Source: a virus
Length of the DNA stretch: 39,196 nucleotides
Direction: 5' to 3' (one strand)
IMG/VR virus record: IMGVR_UViG_3300044756_000020
Span: 1 to 39,196 of that record
The notes beneath the pieces were generated by a model that saw nothing but the letters and a program-made list of their open reading frames with translations, searched no databases and was not told where the DNA came from. A program made the position numbers and the translations under genes. Below are positions 7,134 to 15,356 of this stretch, in pieces (the first letter of the stretch is position 1; each line of letters begins with the position of its first letter).

Positions 7134-8290
7134 TGTCCTTCATCGTTCACCGCGTCGCCAAACACGCCGCGCGCTACACCGACGCGGGCGGGCGGGAAAA
7201 GTGTGGCATGTGCCGCTTCATGACCGGGCCACGCTTCTGCGGGAAGGTCATCGGCCCCGTCTCACCGATGGGCTGGTGCAAGTATTTCAGCCGCCAGATG
7301 GTCAGCCAGTTCGGCGGCTCCATCGTCACCAGCGGCATTCCCGCCGGTGCCACGCTGGCGCTCGATTTCATGTCATCGGGCAACATGCCCCCCGGCATCA
7401 CATTCACGCGCGCATCGACCGCGACCTACATCGACGCCGCCGGAACGATGCAGACGGCGGCGGTCAACGCACCGCGCTGGGATTACGCGGGTGGATCGTT
7501 ACGCGGCCTGCTGATCGAGGAAGCACGGACGAACCTGCTGCTGAACAGCGCGACGCTCGGCACGCAGTCGGTCGCCGTCACGGCGCAGGCTTACACGCTG
7601 TCGTTTTATGGCGCCGGCACGGTCACGAAGTCAGGCGCGGCGACGGGCGCGCTGGTGGGAACGGGCGCGGGTCAGCGCGTCACGCAGCCGTTCACACCGA
7701 CAGCCGGGACGCTGACCTGCACGGTCGCGGGATCGGTGACGAACGCGCAGATCGAGGCCGGCGGGTGGGCGTCGTCGTGGATATCGACAGCGGGCGCGGC
7801 GGCGACGCGGGCGCAGGATTTGTGCTCCATTTCTTCCGCCAACATGGCGCCCTGGTTCAACGCGACGGGAACATGGCTCGCCGAGTTCATTTTGGTCGAC
7901 CCCGCGCCGGCGAGTGACCGTATCATCGGCGCTCCCGTCACGGCGGATGGCGGCGCGGGGCCTCTGCTGATCGGGAGCGGCCCCTACACGCTGGGGCAGT
8001 GGGACGGGTCCAGCTTCTTCGCGACAACCAACACGGTCTCCGTGAATGTGCCGCAAAAGGCCGCCAACGCATCCGCCGGCGCGCTGGGGACCGCCAAACT
8101 CTGCCTGAACGGCGGGCCGGTCGCGTCGTTCCTGGTAAACAACGGCTTCGCATCGCTGGCGACAAGCGGCGTGCGGTTTCTCAACACGGTGGCGGGCGTG
8201 TCCGCCGATAACGGCAACGGCTACATCCGCCGCGTTCAGTTCTGGCCGCGCGTGCTGACCGATACCGAGATGCAGCAGGTGACGACATGA
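7133..8290 (+). CDS. tail fibre/receptor-binding protein with N-terminal HiPIP-like Cys motif
   Basis: A 385-aa protein in two parts. Residues 20-52 carry four Cys (C24, C27, C36, C49) arranged as in high-potential iron-sulfur proteins; C36-x6-V43-x3-G47-W48-C49-x2-F52 fits the published HiPIP signature as I remember it. From about residue 70 the protein turns into a beta-rich, Gly/Thr/Ala-rich lectin-like module starting TFTRASTATYIDAAGTMQTA and containing LRGLLIEEARTNLLL, a module common in phage tail fibres. Small stand-alone CxxC...C...GWC proteins occur at this place in other podoviruses, so this looks like a fusion of that protein with a fibre. A 4Fe-4S cluster in the virion is inference; the Cys could also bind zinc. 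The stop overlaps the next start (ATGA at 8287). Confidence 0.7.
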   Translation: MSFIVHRVAKHAARYTDAGGREKCGMCRFMTGPRFCGKVIGPVSPMGWCKYFSRQMVSQFGGSIVTSGIPAGATLALDFMSSGNMPPGITFTRASTATYIDAAGTMQTAAVNAPRWDYAGGSLRGLLIEEARTNLLLNSATLGTQSVAVTAQAYTLSFYGAGTVTKSGAATGALVGTGAGQRVTQPFTPTAGTLTCTVAGSVTNAQIEAGGWASSWISTAGAAATRAQDLCSISSANMAPWFNATGTWLAEFILVDPAPASDRIIGAPVTADGGAGPLLIGSGPYTLGQWDGSSFFATTNTVSVNVPQKAANASAGALGTAKLCLNGGPVASFLVNNGFASLATSGVRFLNTVAGVSADNGNGYIRRVQFWPRVLTDTEMQQVTT

Positions 8291-9744
8291 CCGGTTACCC
8301 GTGGGCGGTTGGTGACGCATTGCTCGCCGCCGATCTGAACGCGGCCCTGTCCAAAGCGGGCAGCGGCGTTAACGTCCTCGATCACGGTGCCGACCCGACC
8401 GGTGTCGCGGACAGCAGCGCGGCGATCAACGCGGCGGCGGCCGTGGTGGCGCCAAACGGGCGGCGCAAATCGGTCTATCTGCCCGCCGGGACGTATCGCG
8501 TGAACCACCAGATCACGCTGACACAATCCCAGGGACTTATCGGCGATACGCGCGGCTCGTCCATCCTTTACGTCGATGACCAGTTCGATCCGGCGGCGTC
8601 GTCGGTGATATTGTGCCGCGCGGCGTTCCGGGACGCGGGGCCGGTGATCCGCGATCTTGGTATCAGCTTCGCGCAGCCATCCGATCAGAGTTCGCGCGCT
8701 AACTTCAAAACACTCGCCGCTGGCGGAACCAGTGGAACAGGTGGAACCGGCGTCAGGTATCCGTGGGCTATCGCGGCGGGTGATAATTCGTTCCGAACAC
8801 AAATCATGCGGGTGCGGATTGGCGGCGCCTGGGACGGCATCACCAGCAATGGGTACAACGCGGTGTTCTGGCTTGAAGATATCGAGATGGGCGCGCTGGA
8901 CTGTGGTGTTTCACTTGGCGAGGGCGCGAGCGGCGGCGTCATGGATTTCTGCCACATCAGTGGCTACCACTTCTGGAATTTCGACCTGAACGCCGCTGGT
9001 ATTTCCACCGTATTTTATGATGGGCAAACGACATCGCTCCGTGTCGGGCGATGCGATGGCCTGGACATCAGGGACTTTTCCTCTTTCGTTGGTCGTCTGA
9101 TCGTCACCCCGGACAGCGTCGGATTCACCTCGATCCATGTCGTTAATTGCATGATGGACGGGGATCAGGCGACCATCGAAATAAACGGCATAATGCTACA
9201 CATGAATATCAGCAATTTATACGGCACGGCGAGCGCGGCGAGGCCGCGCCCGTTTATTTCCGTTAACGCGAAGTGTCCTCTGAACATAAATAATTATTAC
9301 TCTCATTCCTCCTCTCCGTTTCCAGAACTGCTCCTTAATGACTTCGACGCCAATGTGACGTTCAGGGGGTTCTATTCGATATACTATCCGAACGGAACCG
9401 CGTGGGCCTCGGTGCAGCGAGGGTTTTTGACCATGACGGACGGGCAATTGGTTTTGCAGGGGCCTCGGACGGTCGCGGCGGTGGATGCGACCGTGAATGG
9501 AAGCCTGGTTGTCGATAACATCACGGTGAACGCCACGGCCACCGCGTCGGGTCCGTTGGTCAATGTCGCGTCAACCGGGCCGTTCAACAGCATTGGCCGT
9601 ATCGGGCTGCAAACCGGGCAAACATGGACGATGGCTGTCCCGGCGGGGGCCAGTTATGCCAATGACGCGGCGGCGGCGGCCGGCGGCGTGGCGATCGGCC
9701 AACGCTACCGCAACGGCTCGGCTGTCATGGTCCGTGTGGCATGA
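8287..9744 (+). CDS. tailspike with pectate-lyase-like beta-helix
   Basis: A 485-aa receptor-binding protein. The N-terminal region has VNVLDHGADPTGVADSSAAI followed by the GRRKSVYLPAGTYRV block, the signature of the pectate_lyase_3 beta-helix superfamily used by phage tailspikes to bind or cleave surface polysaccharides. The middle has irregular repeats rich in Asn, Ile and Gly as expected for a solenoid, and the C-terminus ends in a small Ala/Gly domain. Bases about 9180-9340 are clearly more AT-rich than the surroundings, a sign of exchange in the receptor-binding part. It begins by ATGA overlap with the previous fibre gene and ends overlapping the 27-aa gene at 9741. Catalytic residues were not identified. 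Confidence 0.8.
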   Translation: MTGYPWAVGDALLAADLNAALSKAGSGVNVLDHGADPTGVADSSAAINAAAAVVAPNGRRKSVYLPAGTYRVNHQITLTQSQGLIGDTRGSSILYVDDQFDPAASSVILCRAAFRDAGPVIRDLGISFAQPSDQSSRANFKTLAAGGTSGTGGTGVRYPWAIAAGDNSFRTQIMRVRIGGAWDGITSNGYNAVFWLEDIEMGALDCGVSLGEGASGGVMDFCHISGYHFWNFDLNAAGISTVFYDGQTTSLRVGRCDGLDIRDFSSFVGRLIVTPDSVGFTSIHVVNCMMDGDQATIEINGIMLHMNISNLYGTASAARPRPFISVNAKCPLNINNYYSHSSSPFPELLLNDFDANVTFRGFYSIYYPNGTAWASVQRGFLTMTDGQLVLQGPRTVAAVDATVNGSLVVDNITVNATATASGPLVNVASTGPFNSIGRIGLQTGQTWTMAVPAGASYANDAAAAAGGVAIGQRYRNGSAVMVRVA

Positions 9745-9824
9745 GATATCGCACGCAACACTACTGCCCGGCGTGCAAGCGGTTCGTCTTCGTGTGCGAT
9801 CACTGGATCGTGGCGCCGTCATGA
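9741..9824 (+). CDS. 27-aa zinc-finger-like miniprotein
   Basis: A very short open frame that begins with ATGA overlapping the tailspike stop and ends with ATGA overlapping the start of the next gene, so it is coupled on both sides. The protein (MRYRTQHYCPACKRFVFVCD at its start) has C9, C12, C19 and H21, a plausible CxxC...CxH metal site. The double overlap and the conserved-looking metal ligands argue that it is real despite the size. The function is unknown; it may be a tail or assembly cofactor. Confidence 0.6.
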   Translation: MRYRTQHYCPACKRFVFVCDHWIVAPS

Positions 9825-10285
9825 ACGCATTCGTCGCTCTCGCCATCGGCGGCACCGAGGTCACGGTCAGGGGCTACACGCGGCGGCCCACGACGCTGGC
9901 CTACGCCGCCGATGGGGTCGCGCTGTGCAATCTCGCCTCGATCCAGTGGCCGGCCGCCACGGCCTCCTGGGGCGTCATCGACACGGTGCTGCTTTACGAT
10001 GCCGTGACCGGCGGCACGCTCATCGCCACCTTGCCGACCGTCACGCCGATCGAGATCCGTCAGTATGACATCGCCCGCATACCCGCTTCCGGCATCGCCA
10101 TGGCTCTCGACAGTGATCTGGTTTGGAAACCAGTGGTGGCGGTCACTCCTTTCGACACGATCGTCCTCGGCGGCGTCGGCGCGTTCGGCCCGCGCGGTTA
10201 CGGCCGCGTCATCGGCGTGCCGCTCGAGCGTGCTTTCGATCAGGTCCACGCCTGCGCGCCTGGAGTGTGGGCGAAAGCAGCATAA
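9821..10285 (+). CDS. hypothetical beta-rich structural protein
   Basis: A 154-aa, mostly beta-strand protein with two repeated-looking halves. The centre WGVIDTVLLYDAVTGGTLIA resembles small beta-sandwich proteins found among phage tail genes. The start is ATG 9821, overlapping the stop of the miniprotein; the frame is open further upstream to 9563, but that would overlap the tailspike. The stop is TAA 10283-10285. Probably a minor tail component; no precise function. Confidence 0.65.
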   Translation: MNAFVALAIGGTEVTVRGYTRRPTTLAYAADGVALCNLASIQWPAATASWGVIDTVLLYDAVTGGTLIATLPTVTPIEIRQYDIARIPASGIAMALDSDLVWKPVVAVTPFDTIVLGGVGAFGPRGYGRVIGVPLERAFDQVHACAPGVWAKAA

Positions 10286-10342
10286 ATCAGGTCAGGGGCG
10301 GCGAGGTGTTTCCAGCACCATCGCCGCTCCGAACATAACACA

Positions 10343-10357
10343 GAGGAGGCGACCATT
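10343..10357 (+). promoter_or_regulatory. strong Shine-Dalgarno aligned to an ATT codon
   Basis: GAGGAGG at 10343-10349 is the best Shine-Dalgarno match in this neighbourhood. Five bases after it stands ATT (10355-10357), in frame with the following gene. The first in-frame ATG (10376) is 26 bases away, far outside the usual spacing. Confidence 0.6.
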
Positions 10358-10669
10358 CCTAGCACCGCCGGCCAAATGACCCAGACGCCGACAGGTAACC
10401 CTCAATGGCGGGCCTGTAGCGGCACCAACGTGCAGGGCTTCCAGGCGCCGATCGCGCCGCAGACCAACCGTCCCCACACCGGATATTCCTACGGCACCTA
10501 CCGGGACTGGGTGCTGCGGATGGGCTACAATCGCACCAAGGGTATAGCAGGCTGGCGGGTCATGCTGCCGACCGGCGCGGGTTGGTATGTGGCCGTGACG
10601 GATGACAGCTCGGACGCGCCGACCGGGGTGACGAACGACGCGAACCATCCGCCGGCGGGTGTGAAGTAG
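10355..10669 (+). CDS. hypothetical protein with probable AUU start codon
   Basis: A protein of 104 aa if started at ATT 10355 (PSTAGQM...), or 97 aa if started at ATG 10376. The ATT form is preferred because GAGGAGG ends five bases before it and there is no ATG, GTG or TTG in frame between the upstream TAA (10283-10285) and 10376. AUU starts are rare; infC is the classic autoregulated case. The protein contains YRDWVLRMGYNRTKGIAGWR and a Trp/Tyr-rich core; no domain is recognised. It lies in the tail cluster just before the collar-domain fibre and is nine bases from it. The frame is the same as that of the preceding gene, so TAA readthrough would give a fusion, which is less likely. Confidence 0.65.
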   Translation: MPSTAGQMTQTPTGNPQWRACSGTNVQGFQAPIAPQTNRPHTGYSYGTYRDWVLRMGYNRTKGIAGWRVMLPTGAGWYVAVTDDSSDAPTGVTNDANHPPAGVK

Positions 10670-10678
10670 GAGACATCG

Positions 10679-11752
10679 ATGGCCGACGCCTATACCCCAT
10701 CGCTCGCGCTGATCCAGCCAGAGGTCGGCGCCAGTCGTGACACATGGGGAACGAAATGGAACCAGAACGCCACTATCATCGATCAGTTCGTCAGTCAGTT
10801 CTGCGTGGTCGGGATGATCGCCGATTTCGCCGGCCCCACCGCGCCCAGCGGCTGGCTGATCTGTGATGGTCGTACCGTGAGCAGAACGACATACTCAAAA
10901 CTGTTCGCGGTCATCGGCGTCTACTGGGGCAGTGGCGATGGGTCCACCACGTTCCGCCTGCCCAACACGGCGGGCCGTTCGCTGCTCGCCCCCGGCACTG
11001 TCACCGATCAGGGCGGCCTCGCCTACGCGTTCGGCTTCACCCAGATGCAGGGGTTTGTCTACAGTCCGATCACGCAGAACAACCTGCCCGCCTATAATCT
11101 CGTGACCGACAGCCAGGGCTACCACTCCCACGGTGGGGGCACGCAGGCGGCCGGATCTCACGCGCATACCACCGACGCGCAAGGCGTCCACTCACATGGT
11201 GGCTCGTATCTGCCGGATCATAGCCACACCGGCTACACCGACATTCAGGGCGACCACAGTCATACTTACACACGCGCCAACGAAGGCGTCGGTGTCACGG
11301 GCGGCGGCGCGGTCGTCGCCTCTGGCGCCAATTTCGGGTTCTCGAACTACAACACCTCGGTTAACGGCGCGCATCAGCACAACGTCCAAACCTACGGTGC
11401 CGGCAACATCGGGCTGGCGATCTACGGCGATGGCAACCACGCGCACAATGTCTACGCGGTCGGCGATCATGCCCACAACATCTGGCCTGATGGCGCCCAC
11501 CAGCATAACGTCAACCTCGGCGGCGGCGGCGTTCCGCTAAACGTCCTCAATCCATTCCTTGTCGTCACCAAAATCATTTATGCCGGCCAGGAAGCCGCGA
11601 TCGTGACGGCGGCCGACATCGCGCCGGCACCGGCATCGACCGACACGCATACCGAGATCGAGGCGTTGCGCGAGGAGATCGCGGCGCTGCGCGCCCTCTT
11701 CGAGACGCCTCGCGCCAGAATGTTGTCGGCGCCGTCACGCGGGCCACACTGA
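10679..11752 (+). CDS. tail collar-domain fibre protein with His-rich metal-binding repeats
   Basis: A 357-aa protein. Residues about 40-105 form a phage tail collar domain: GPTAPSGWLICDGRTVSRTT and the end GSGDGSTTFRLPNTAGRSLL are its conserved core. Residues about 145-285 hold many H-x-H pairs (HSHGG, HAHT, HSHT, HQHN, HAHN) arranged in short Gly/Asp-rich repeats, as in the T4 gp12 short-fibre receptor tip, where trimer-axis His side chains bind iron. A helical C-terminus with an E-I-E-A-L-R-E-E-I coiled coil (about 318-340) probably trimerises the fibre. Likely a host-recognition fibre. The start is ATG 10679, with GGAG close upstream. Confidence 0.8.
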   Translation: MADAYTPSLALIQPEVGASRDTWGTKWNQNATIIDQFVSQFCVVGMIADFAGPTAPSGWLICDGRTVSRTTYSKLFAVIGVYWGSGDGSTTFRLPNTAGRSLLAPGTVTDQGGLAYAFGFTQMQGFVYSPITQNNLPAYNLVTDSQGYHSHGGGTQAAGSHAHTTDAQGVHSHGGSYLPDHSHTGYTDIQGDHSHTYTRANEGVGVTGGGAVVASGANFGFSNYNTSVNGAHQHNVQTYGAGNIGLAIYGDGNHAHNVYAVGDHAHNIWPDGAHQHNVNLGGGGVPLNVLNPFLVVTKIIYAGQEAAIVTAADIAPAPASTDTHTEIEALREEIAALRALFETPRARMLSAPSRGPH

Positions 11753-11759
11753 GCGCGCC

Positions 11760-13307
11760 ATGCCACGCATCCCACAAGCTCCACCCCCTGGTGTTGTTCG
11801 GAACGCGACGCCCGAAGCAACTCCCAATCGGTGGTATGATACGAATATGATACGGTTTCGCGGCGGTCAGCTCCAGCCGATCGGCGGCAACGTCGCTCTG
11901 ACCAACGCGGTGTTTCCAGATCTACCGCGCGACATGCTGACATGGCACGACAACAATCATGTGCGCTGGGCCGCGATCGGCACCGACAGCAAATTGTATG
12001 CCTATCGCTTCGATACCCAGGTTCTCACCGACATCACCCCGGCCGGTGTCGGCCCGCTCGATCCCCCCGGCGCGCTCGACGGATATGGCATCGGCGATTA
12101 TGGGGAGGAGACTTACGGCACGGCACGCGGCTCCGGCGATGTCGGGCCGCAGGATCTGTCGGCGACCATGGGCGATCGTTGGTCGCTCGATACGTTTGGC
12201 CAGGATCTGTTGATCGTCCCAACGCAGGATGGTCACCTGTTCCGTTGGTCGCCGACGACACCGACGACGTTGCCCGCGATCGTCGCGGCGGCGCCGGATC
12301 AGAACCGTGGCGTTATCGTGACGGATCAGCGCCACGTCGTGCTTTATGGGGCTGGCGGCGACCCGCGCCGGGTCGCCTGGAGCGATCAGGAAGACGTCGA
12401 CGTCTGGGCGCCGGCGATCACCAACCTCGCTGGCGACAAGATGCTGGTCACGCAAAGTTACGTGATGACCGCGATCAAGATCTCTGACGGCGTTCTGATC
12501 TGGACCGGCAACGATTTGCACAAGATGACCTACGTCGGCGCTCCCTATGCCTACGGGATCGTCCAGATAGCGACGGGGTGCGGGCCCATGTCGCCGAGGG
12601 CCGTTGTCGCTATCGGCTCCTTCATCGCGTGGCCCGGTGTGCAAACCTTCTGGTCTTATCAAGGAAATGTGCAGCCGTTGATTTGCACCGTTCAAGATTG
12701 GTTCTACTCGCTCATCAATCGTTCCCAGGTCGGCCGGGTGTTCGGCAGTCCTAATCCGTCGTTCACCGAGGCTGTCTGGGACTGGCCGGATGAGGGGTCG
12801 CTCGAGTGCAACCGATACCTGATTTTGAACTACGCCGACCCGGCGAAGCCGTGGGCGATCGGCGTCAGGGAGCGCACGGCGGGCGATCCAAGCGGGACGA
12901 TGGACCGGCCGACGCTCGGTGGTCCGAAGGGCGCCGGTGGCGCTCTGTTTATCCATGAATTTGGGTGGCTCTCAGACGGGATGCCACGCGCCCCGTTCGG
13001 CGAAGTGTATGCCGAGAGCGGCGCGATCACCTTGGGTGACGGGAATAATCGTTACCACGTCAAGCAAGTAATTTGTGACGCGGAGCCGCAGGACGAGGGC
13101 ACGCTTGGTTTTCAGTTCGCTGTCAGGGAGGAGCCTGGAGATCAGGCGGGAGAGTTCACCACGGGATTGTATACCGCCATGCATGAAGGCTTGCTTGATG
13201 TCCGCTTTTCGGGGCGCTCAGTCCGAATGCGCGTCGAGGCACTAAAAGATGCTCCGTTCGCGTTGGGGCGGCCTCGATTGGATATACGACAGGGAGGCCG
13301 AAGATAA
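11760..13307 (+). CDS. virion protein, tail nozzle/stabilisation-like beta-propeller
   Basis: A 515-aa protein with repeated beta-strand blocks (for example HVRWAAIGTDSKLYAYRFDT, DTFGQDLLIVPTQDGHLFRW, IGSFIAWPGVQTFWSYQGNV), consistent with a beta-propeller. By length, the N-terminal MPRIPQAPPPGV and its place among tail genes it resembles the P22 gp10/T7 gp12 nozzle class that closes the podovirus tail tube. The start at ATG 11760 follows the collar fibre stop by seven bases, and the stop overlaps the next ATG (TAATG at 13307). The specific family match is inference. Confidence 0.65.
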   Translation: MPRIPQAPPPGVVRNATPEATPNRWYDTNMIRFRGGQLQPIGGNVALTNAVFPDLPRDMLTWHDNNHVRWAAIGTDSKLYAYRFDTQVLTDITPAGVGPLDPPGALDGYGIGDYGEETYGTARGSGDVGPQDLSATMGDRWSLDTFGQDLLIVPTQDGHLFRWSPTTPTTLPAIVAAAPDQNRGVIVTDQRHVVLYGAGGDPRRVAWSDQEDVDVWAPAITNLAGDKMLVTQSYVMTAIKISDGVLIWTGNDLHKMTYVGAPYAYGIVQIATGCGPMSPRAVVAIGSFIAWPGVQTFWSYQGNVQPLICTVQDWFYSLINRSQVGRVFGSPNPSFTEAVWDWPDEGSLECNRYLILNYADPAKPWAIGVRERTAGDPSGTMDRPTLGGPKGAGGALFIHEFGWLSDGMPRAPFGEVYAESGAITLGDGNNRYHVKQVICDAEPQDEGTLGFQFAVREEPGDQAGEFTTGLYTAMHEGLLDVRFSGRSVRMRVEALKDAPFALGRPRLDIRQGGRR

Positions 13308-13531
13308 TGGCGACCCCCGTCCGTCACCCGGCGGCTCCGTTCACCGTTCCTCAAAGCGGCGACATCGACCAACGGCTGGCCGCCATCGCGACTGAGTTAA
13401 ACAAGAAGGCCAACGCCGGCATCGCTGGACCCGCATACGCCTTCCTCGGCCTGCTGTCGCCGAATGGGACGGCGTGGCGCGTGACGGTCGACGATGCCGG
13501 CGCCCTCCATACCGAGGCCGTGCCACGATGA
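13307..13531 (+). CDS. small structural protein
   Basis: A 74-aa protein ending in LLSPNGTAWRVTVDDAGAL, a short beta motif common in small phage tail proteins and at the ends of fibres. The N-terminal half is helical (DIDQRLAAIATELNKKAN) and could form a trimeric coil. It is coupled on both sides: TAATG with the nozzle-like gene and ATGA with the next. Probably a tail tip or fibre-attachment part; not proven. Confidence 0.65.
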   Translation: MATPVRHPAAPFTVPQSGDIDQRLAAIATELNKKANAGIAGPAYAFLGLLSPNGTAWRVTVDDAGALHTEAVPR

Positions 13532-13896
13532 GCCTCTCCGGTGATGAGATGCGGGCGCGCATGGAGCGGGCGCTGCGTTACGCCGGCGACACGCACACGC
13601 TGGCCGACATCACCGACGCGGTGAAAGGCAGCCGCGCTCAGTTCTGGACCAACGGTGACGGCGCCATCGTCACCGAGATCCACACATTCCCCAGGCGACG
13701 GGCCGTCCATTACTGGTTGATCGCGGGTGAGATGAAGAGCTGTCTCGCGCTTCAGCCGGAGATCGACGCCTGGGCGGTCGAGCAGGGATGCGATATCGCC
13801 ACCGCCTGCGGCCGGCGCGGATGGGGCCGGGTCGCGGCACCGAGTGGCTGGGTCGAATGGTTGCCCAACTTTCAGAAAGGCCTCGTTCATGAGTAG
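13528..13896 (+). CDS. GNAT-like phage internal protein
   Basis: A 122-aa protein. The pattern TNGDGAIVTEIHTFPRRRAV, then AVHYWLIAGEMKSCLALQPE, then AWAVEQGCDIATACGRRGW is the reduced GNAT-like fold seen in podovirus proteins next to ejection genes (T7 gp13-like annotations). Whether it acetylates anything is unknown; the acetyl-CoA P-loop is not convincing. The start ATG 13528 overlaps the previous stop; a longer form from 13474 is rejected for that reason. It overlaps the next gene by eight bases. Confidence 0.65.
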   Translation: MSLSGDEMRARMERALRYAGDTHTLADITDAVKGSRAQFWTNGDGAIVTEIHTFPRRRAVHYWLIAGEMKSCLALQPEIDAWAVEQGCDIATACGRRGWGRVAAPSGWVEWLPNFQKGLVHE

Positions 13897-15028
13897 CCAG
13901 GGCGGCAAGGGCGGCAAGCAGGAAAGCACCACCAACCAGCTCGCGAACAGCTACACCAACATTCCAGACTGGCTGAACAACGCCAGCCAGGAAGCGATCG
14001 GCAGGGCCACGACCTTGTCGAACCGGGATTACAATCCCTACACTGGCCAGCTCGTCGCCGGTCAGTCGCCCGACACGCTCCAGGCGTATCAACAGGTCAG
14101 AAACCTACAGGGCAACGCCGACCCCGCGTTCGCCGCCTCGGCCAACGCCTACCAGGGCCTGCTCGGTCAGGCCACACCGCAGACCGCCGATCAGATCACC
14201 GGACTGGCGAACCAGCTCTATGGCAATTTCGGCCAGCAGGTCCTGAACCCGGCCCAGAATATGTTCGGCTCCTACACCGCCAACACGGGACCGGCGACGG
14301 CGGGACAGGTCGGCGCCAATGCCCAGGCCCTCATGTCCCCCTACTCGGCCAGTGTCATCGCTCCCATGATCGCCGCCGGCGAGCAGCAGAGGGAGATGGC
14401 GCGGCAGCAGATCGCCAAATCGGCCGACAGCGCCGGCGCGTTCGGCGGCTCGCGACAGGGCGTGGTCGAGGGGACATCCGACGCCGCCATCCAGCTCGGC
14501 ACGCAGCAGCAAATCGGCAACCTGCTGCAATCCGGCTGGGGACAGGCTCTGACGCCGGCCACCAATCTGGCCACCTCCGCGTCGGCGCAGGGGTTCAGCG
14601 CCAACAACATCCTCGCCCAGCTCGGCCTCACTGGTTACCAGAACGCCGCCTCCGAGGGGGCCCACATCGGCGACACCAACCTTCAGTCCGGTCTGACGGC
14701 GGCCGACCGGCTCCCCGCGCAGGCTGTCGCCCAGGGCACATTCGACCAGCAGCAGGCCGGCGCTCTCCAGGCGGCCGGGAGCGGCCAGCAGGCCTATCAG
14801 CAGCAACTCCTCAACTCGCTTTATGGCCAGTATCAGCAGGGCCAGAACCAACCCTATCAGAACCTGGACACGCTGCTGGCGGCCCTCGGCGCCGTGCCCT
14901 ACGGGACCACCAGCGGGTCGCAGGGATACGGCAAGACAAGCAACCAGACCTATCCTGGCCTGATGGATCAGATCAGCGGCGCCATCGGCCTCATCGGCAA
15001 GGTCGCCACCACCGCGGCGGCGGTTTAG
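13889..15028 (+). CDS. internal virion/ejection protein, Gln/Ala-rich
   Basis: A 379-aa protein very rich in Gln, Ala, Gly and Ser, with amphipathic helices (for example ANAYQGLLGQATPQTADQIT and MIAAGEQQREMARQQIAKSA). It resembles podovirus DNA-ejection proteins that are packed in the head and form the trans-envelope channel. It follows the GNAT-like gene and precedes the transglycosylase gene, the usual order of ejection genes. The start ATG 13889 overlaps the previous gene. Confidence 0.7.
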   Translation: MSSQGGKGGKQESTTNQLANSYTNIPDWLNNASQEAIGRATTLSNRDYNPYTGQLVAGQSPDTLQAYQQVRNLQGNADPAFAASANAYQGLLGQATPQTADQITGLANQLYGNFGQQVLNPAQNMFGSYTANTGPATAGQVGANAQALMSPYSASVIAPMIAAGEQQREMARQQIAKSADSAGAFGGSRQGVVEGTSDAAIQLGTQQQIGNLLQSGWGQALTPATNLATSASAQGFSANNILAQLGLTGYQNAASEGAHIGDTNLQSGLTAADRLPAQAVAQGTFDQQQAGALQAAGSGQQAYQQQLLNSLYGQYQQGQNQPYQNLDTLLAALGAVPYGTTSGSQGYGKTSNQTYPGLMDQISGAIGLIGKVATTAAAV

Positions 15029-15039
15029 GGAGAGAGGCC

Positions 15040-15345
15040 ATGTCAGCGGGAGGCGGCGAAACAGCGGCGGCGGCGGGTGGCGGCGGCATGGACTGGAGCA
15101 AGATGCTGAAAGGCCTGGGCGGCCTCGATGACTCCAAGGACACGAAAAAGCCGGCCGTGCCGCAGATGCAGAGCGCCGCCGCTGGTCAGTCCCAGTCCCA
15201 GCTCGGCACGCCGCGCGCGCCGGTGAGCATGGACCAGTTGGTCAAGCTGCTGATCGAGCACGCCGCGCAATACCAGCAGGCGGCGATGACCCCAGGCGGT
15301 GCGGTGGGGCAGCAGCAGCGCCCCGCCGGTTTATTGGGTTATTGA
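15040..15345 (+). CDS. small Gly/Ala/Gln-rich ejection-cluster protein
   Basis: A 101-aa protein with a Gly/Ala-rich N-terminus (GGGETAAAAGGGGMDWSKML) and a helical C-terminal part (MDQLVKLLIEHAAQYQQAAM). AGAGAGG upstream of ATG 15040 serves as ribosome binding site. No domain is recognised. It lies between two ejection-type genes and probably belongs to the same virion complex. Confidence 0.65.
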   Translation: MSAGGGETAAAAGGGGMDWSKMLKGLGGLDDSKDTKKPAVPQMQSAAAGQSQSQLGTPRAPVSMDQLVKLLIEHAAQYQQAAMTPGGAVGQQQRPAGLLGY

Positions 15346-15356
15346 GGTGAGAAGCC

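Noticed and set aside
11922-12956. A 344-codon antisense open frame in the nozzle-like gene
   Set aside because: Shadow frame with unnatural composition. The plus-strand protein has regular beta repeats.
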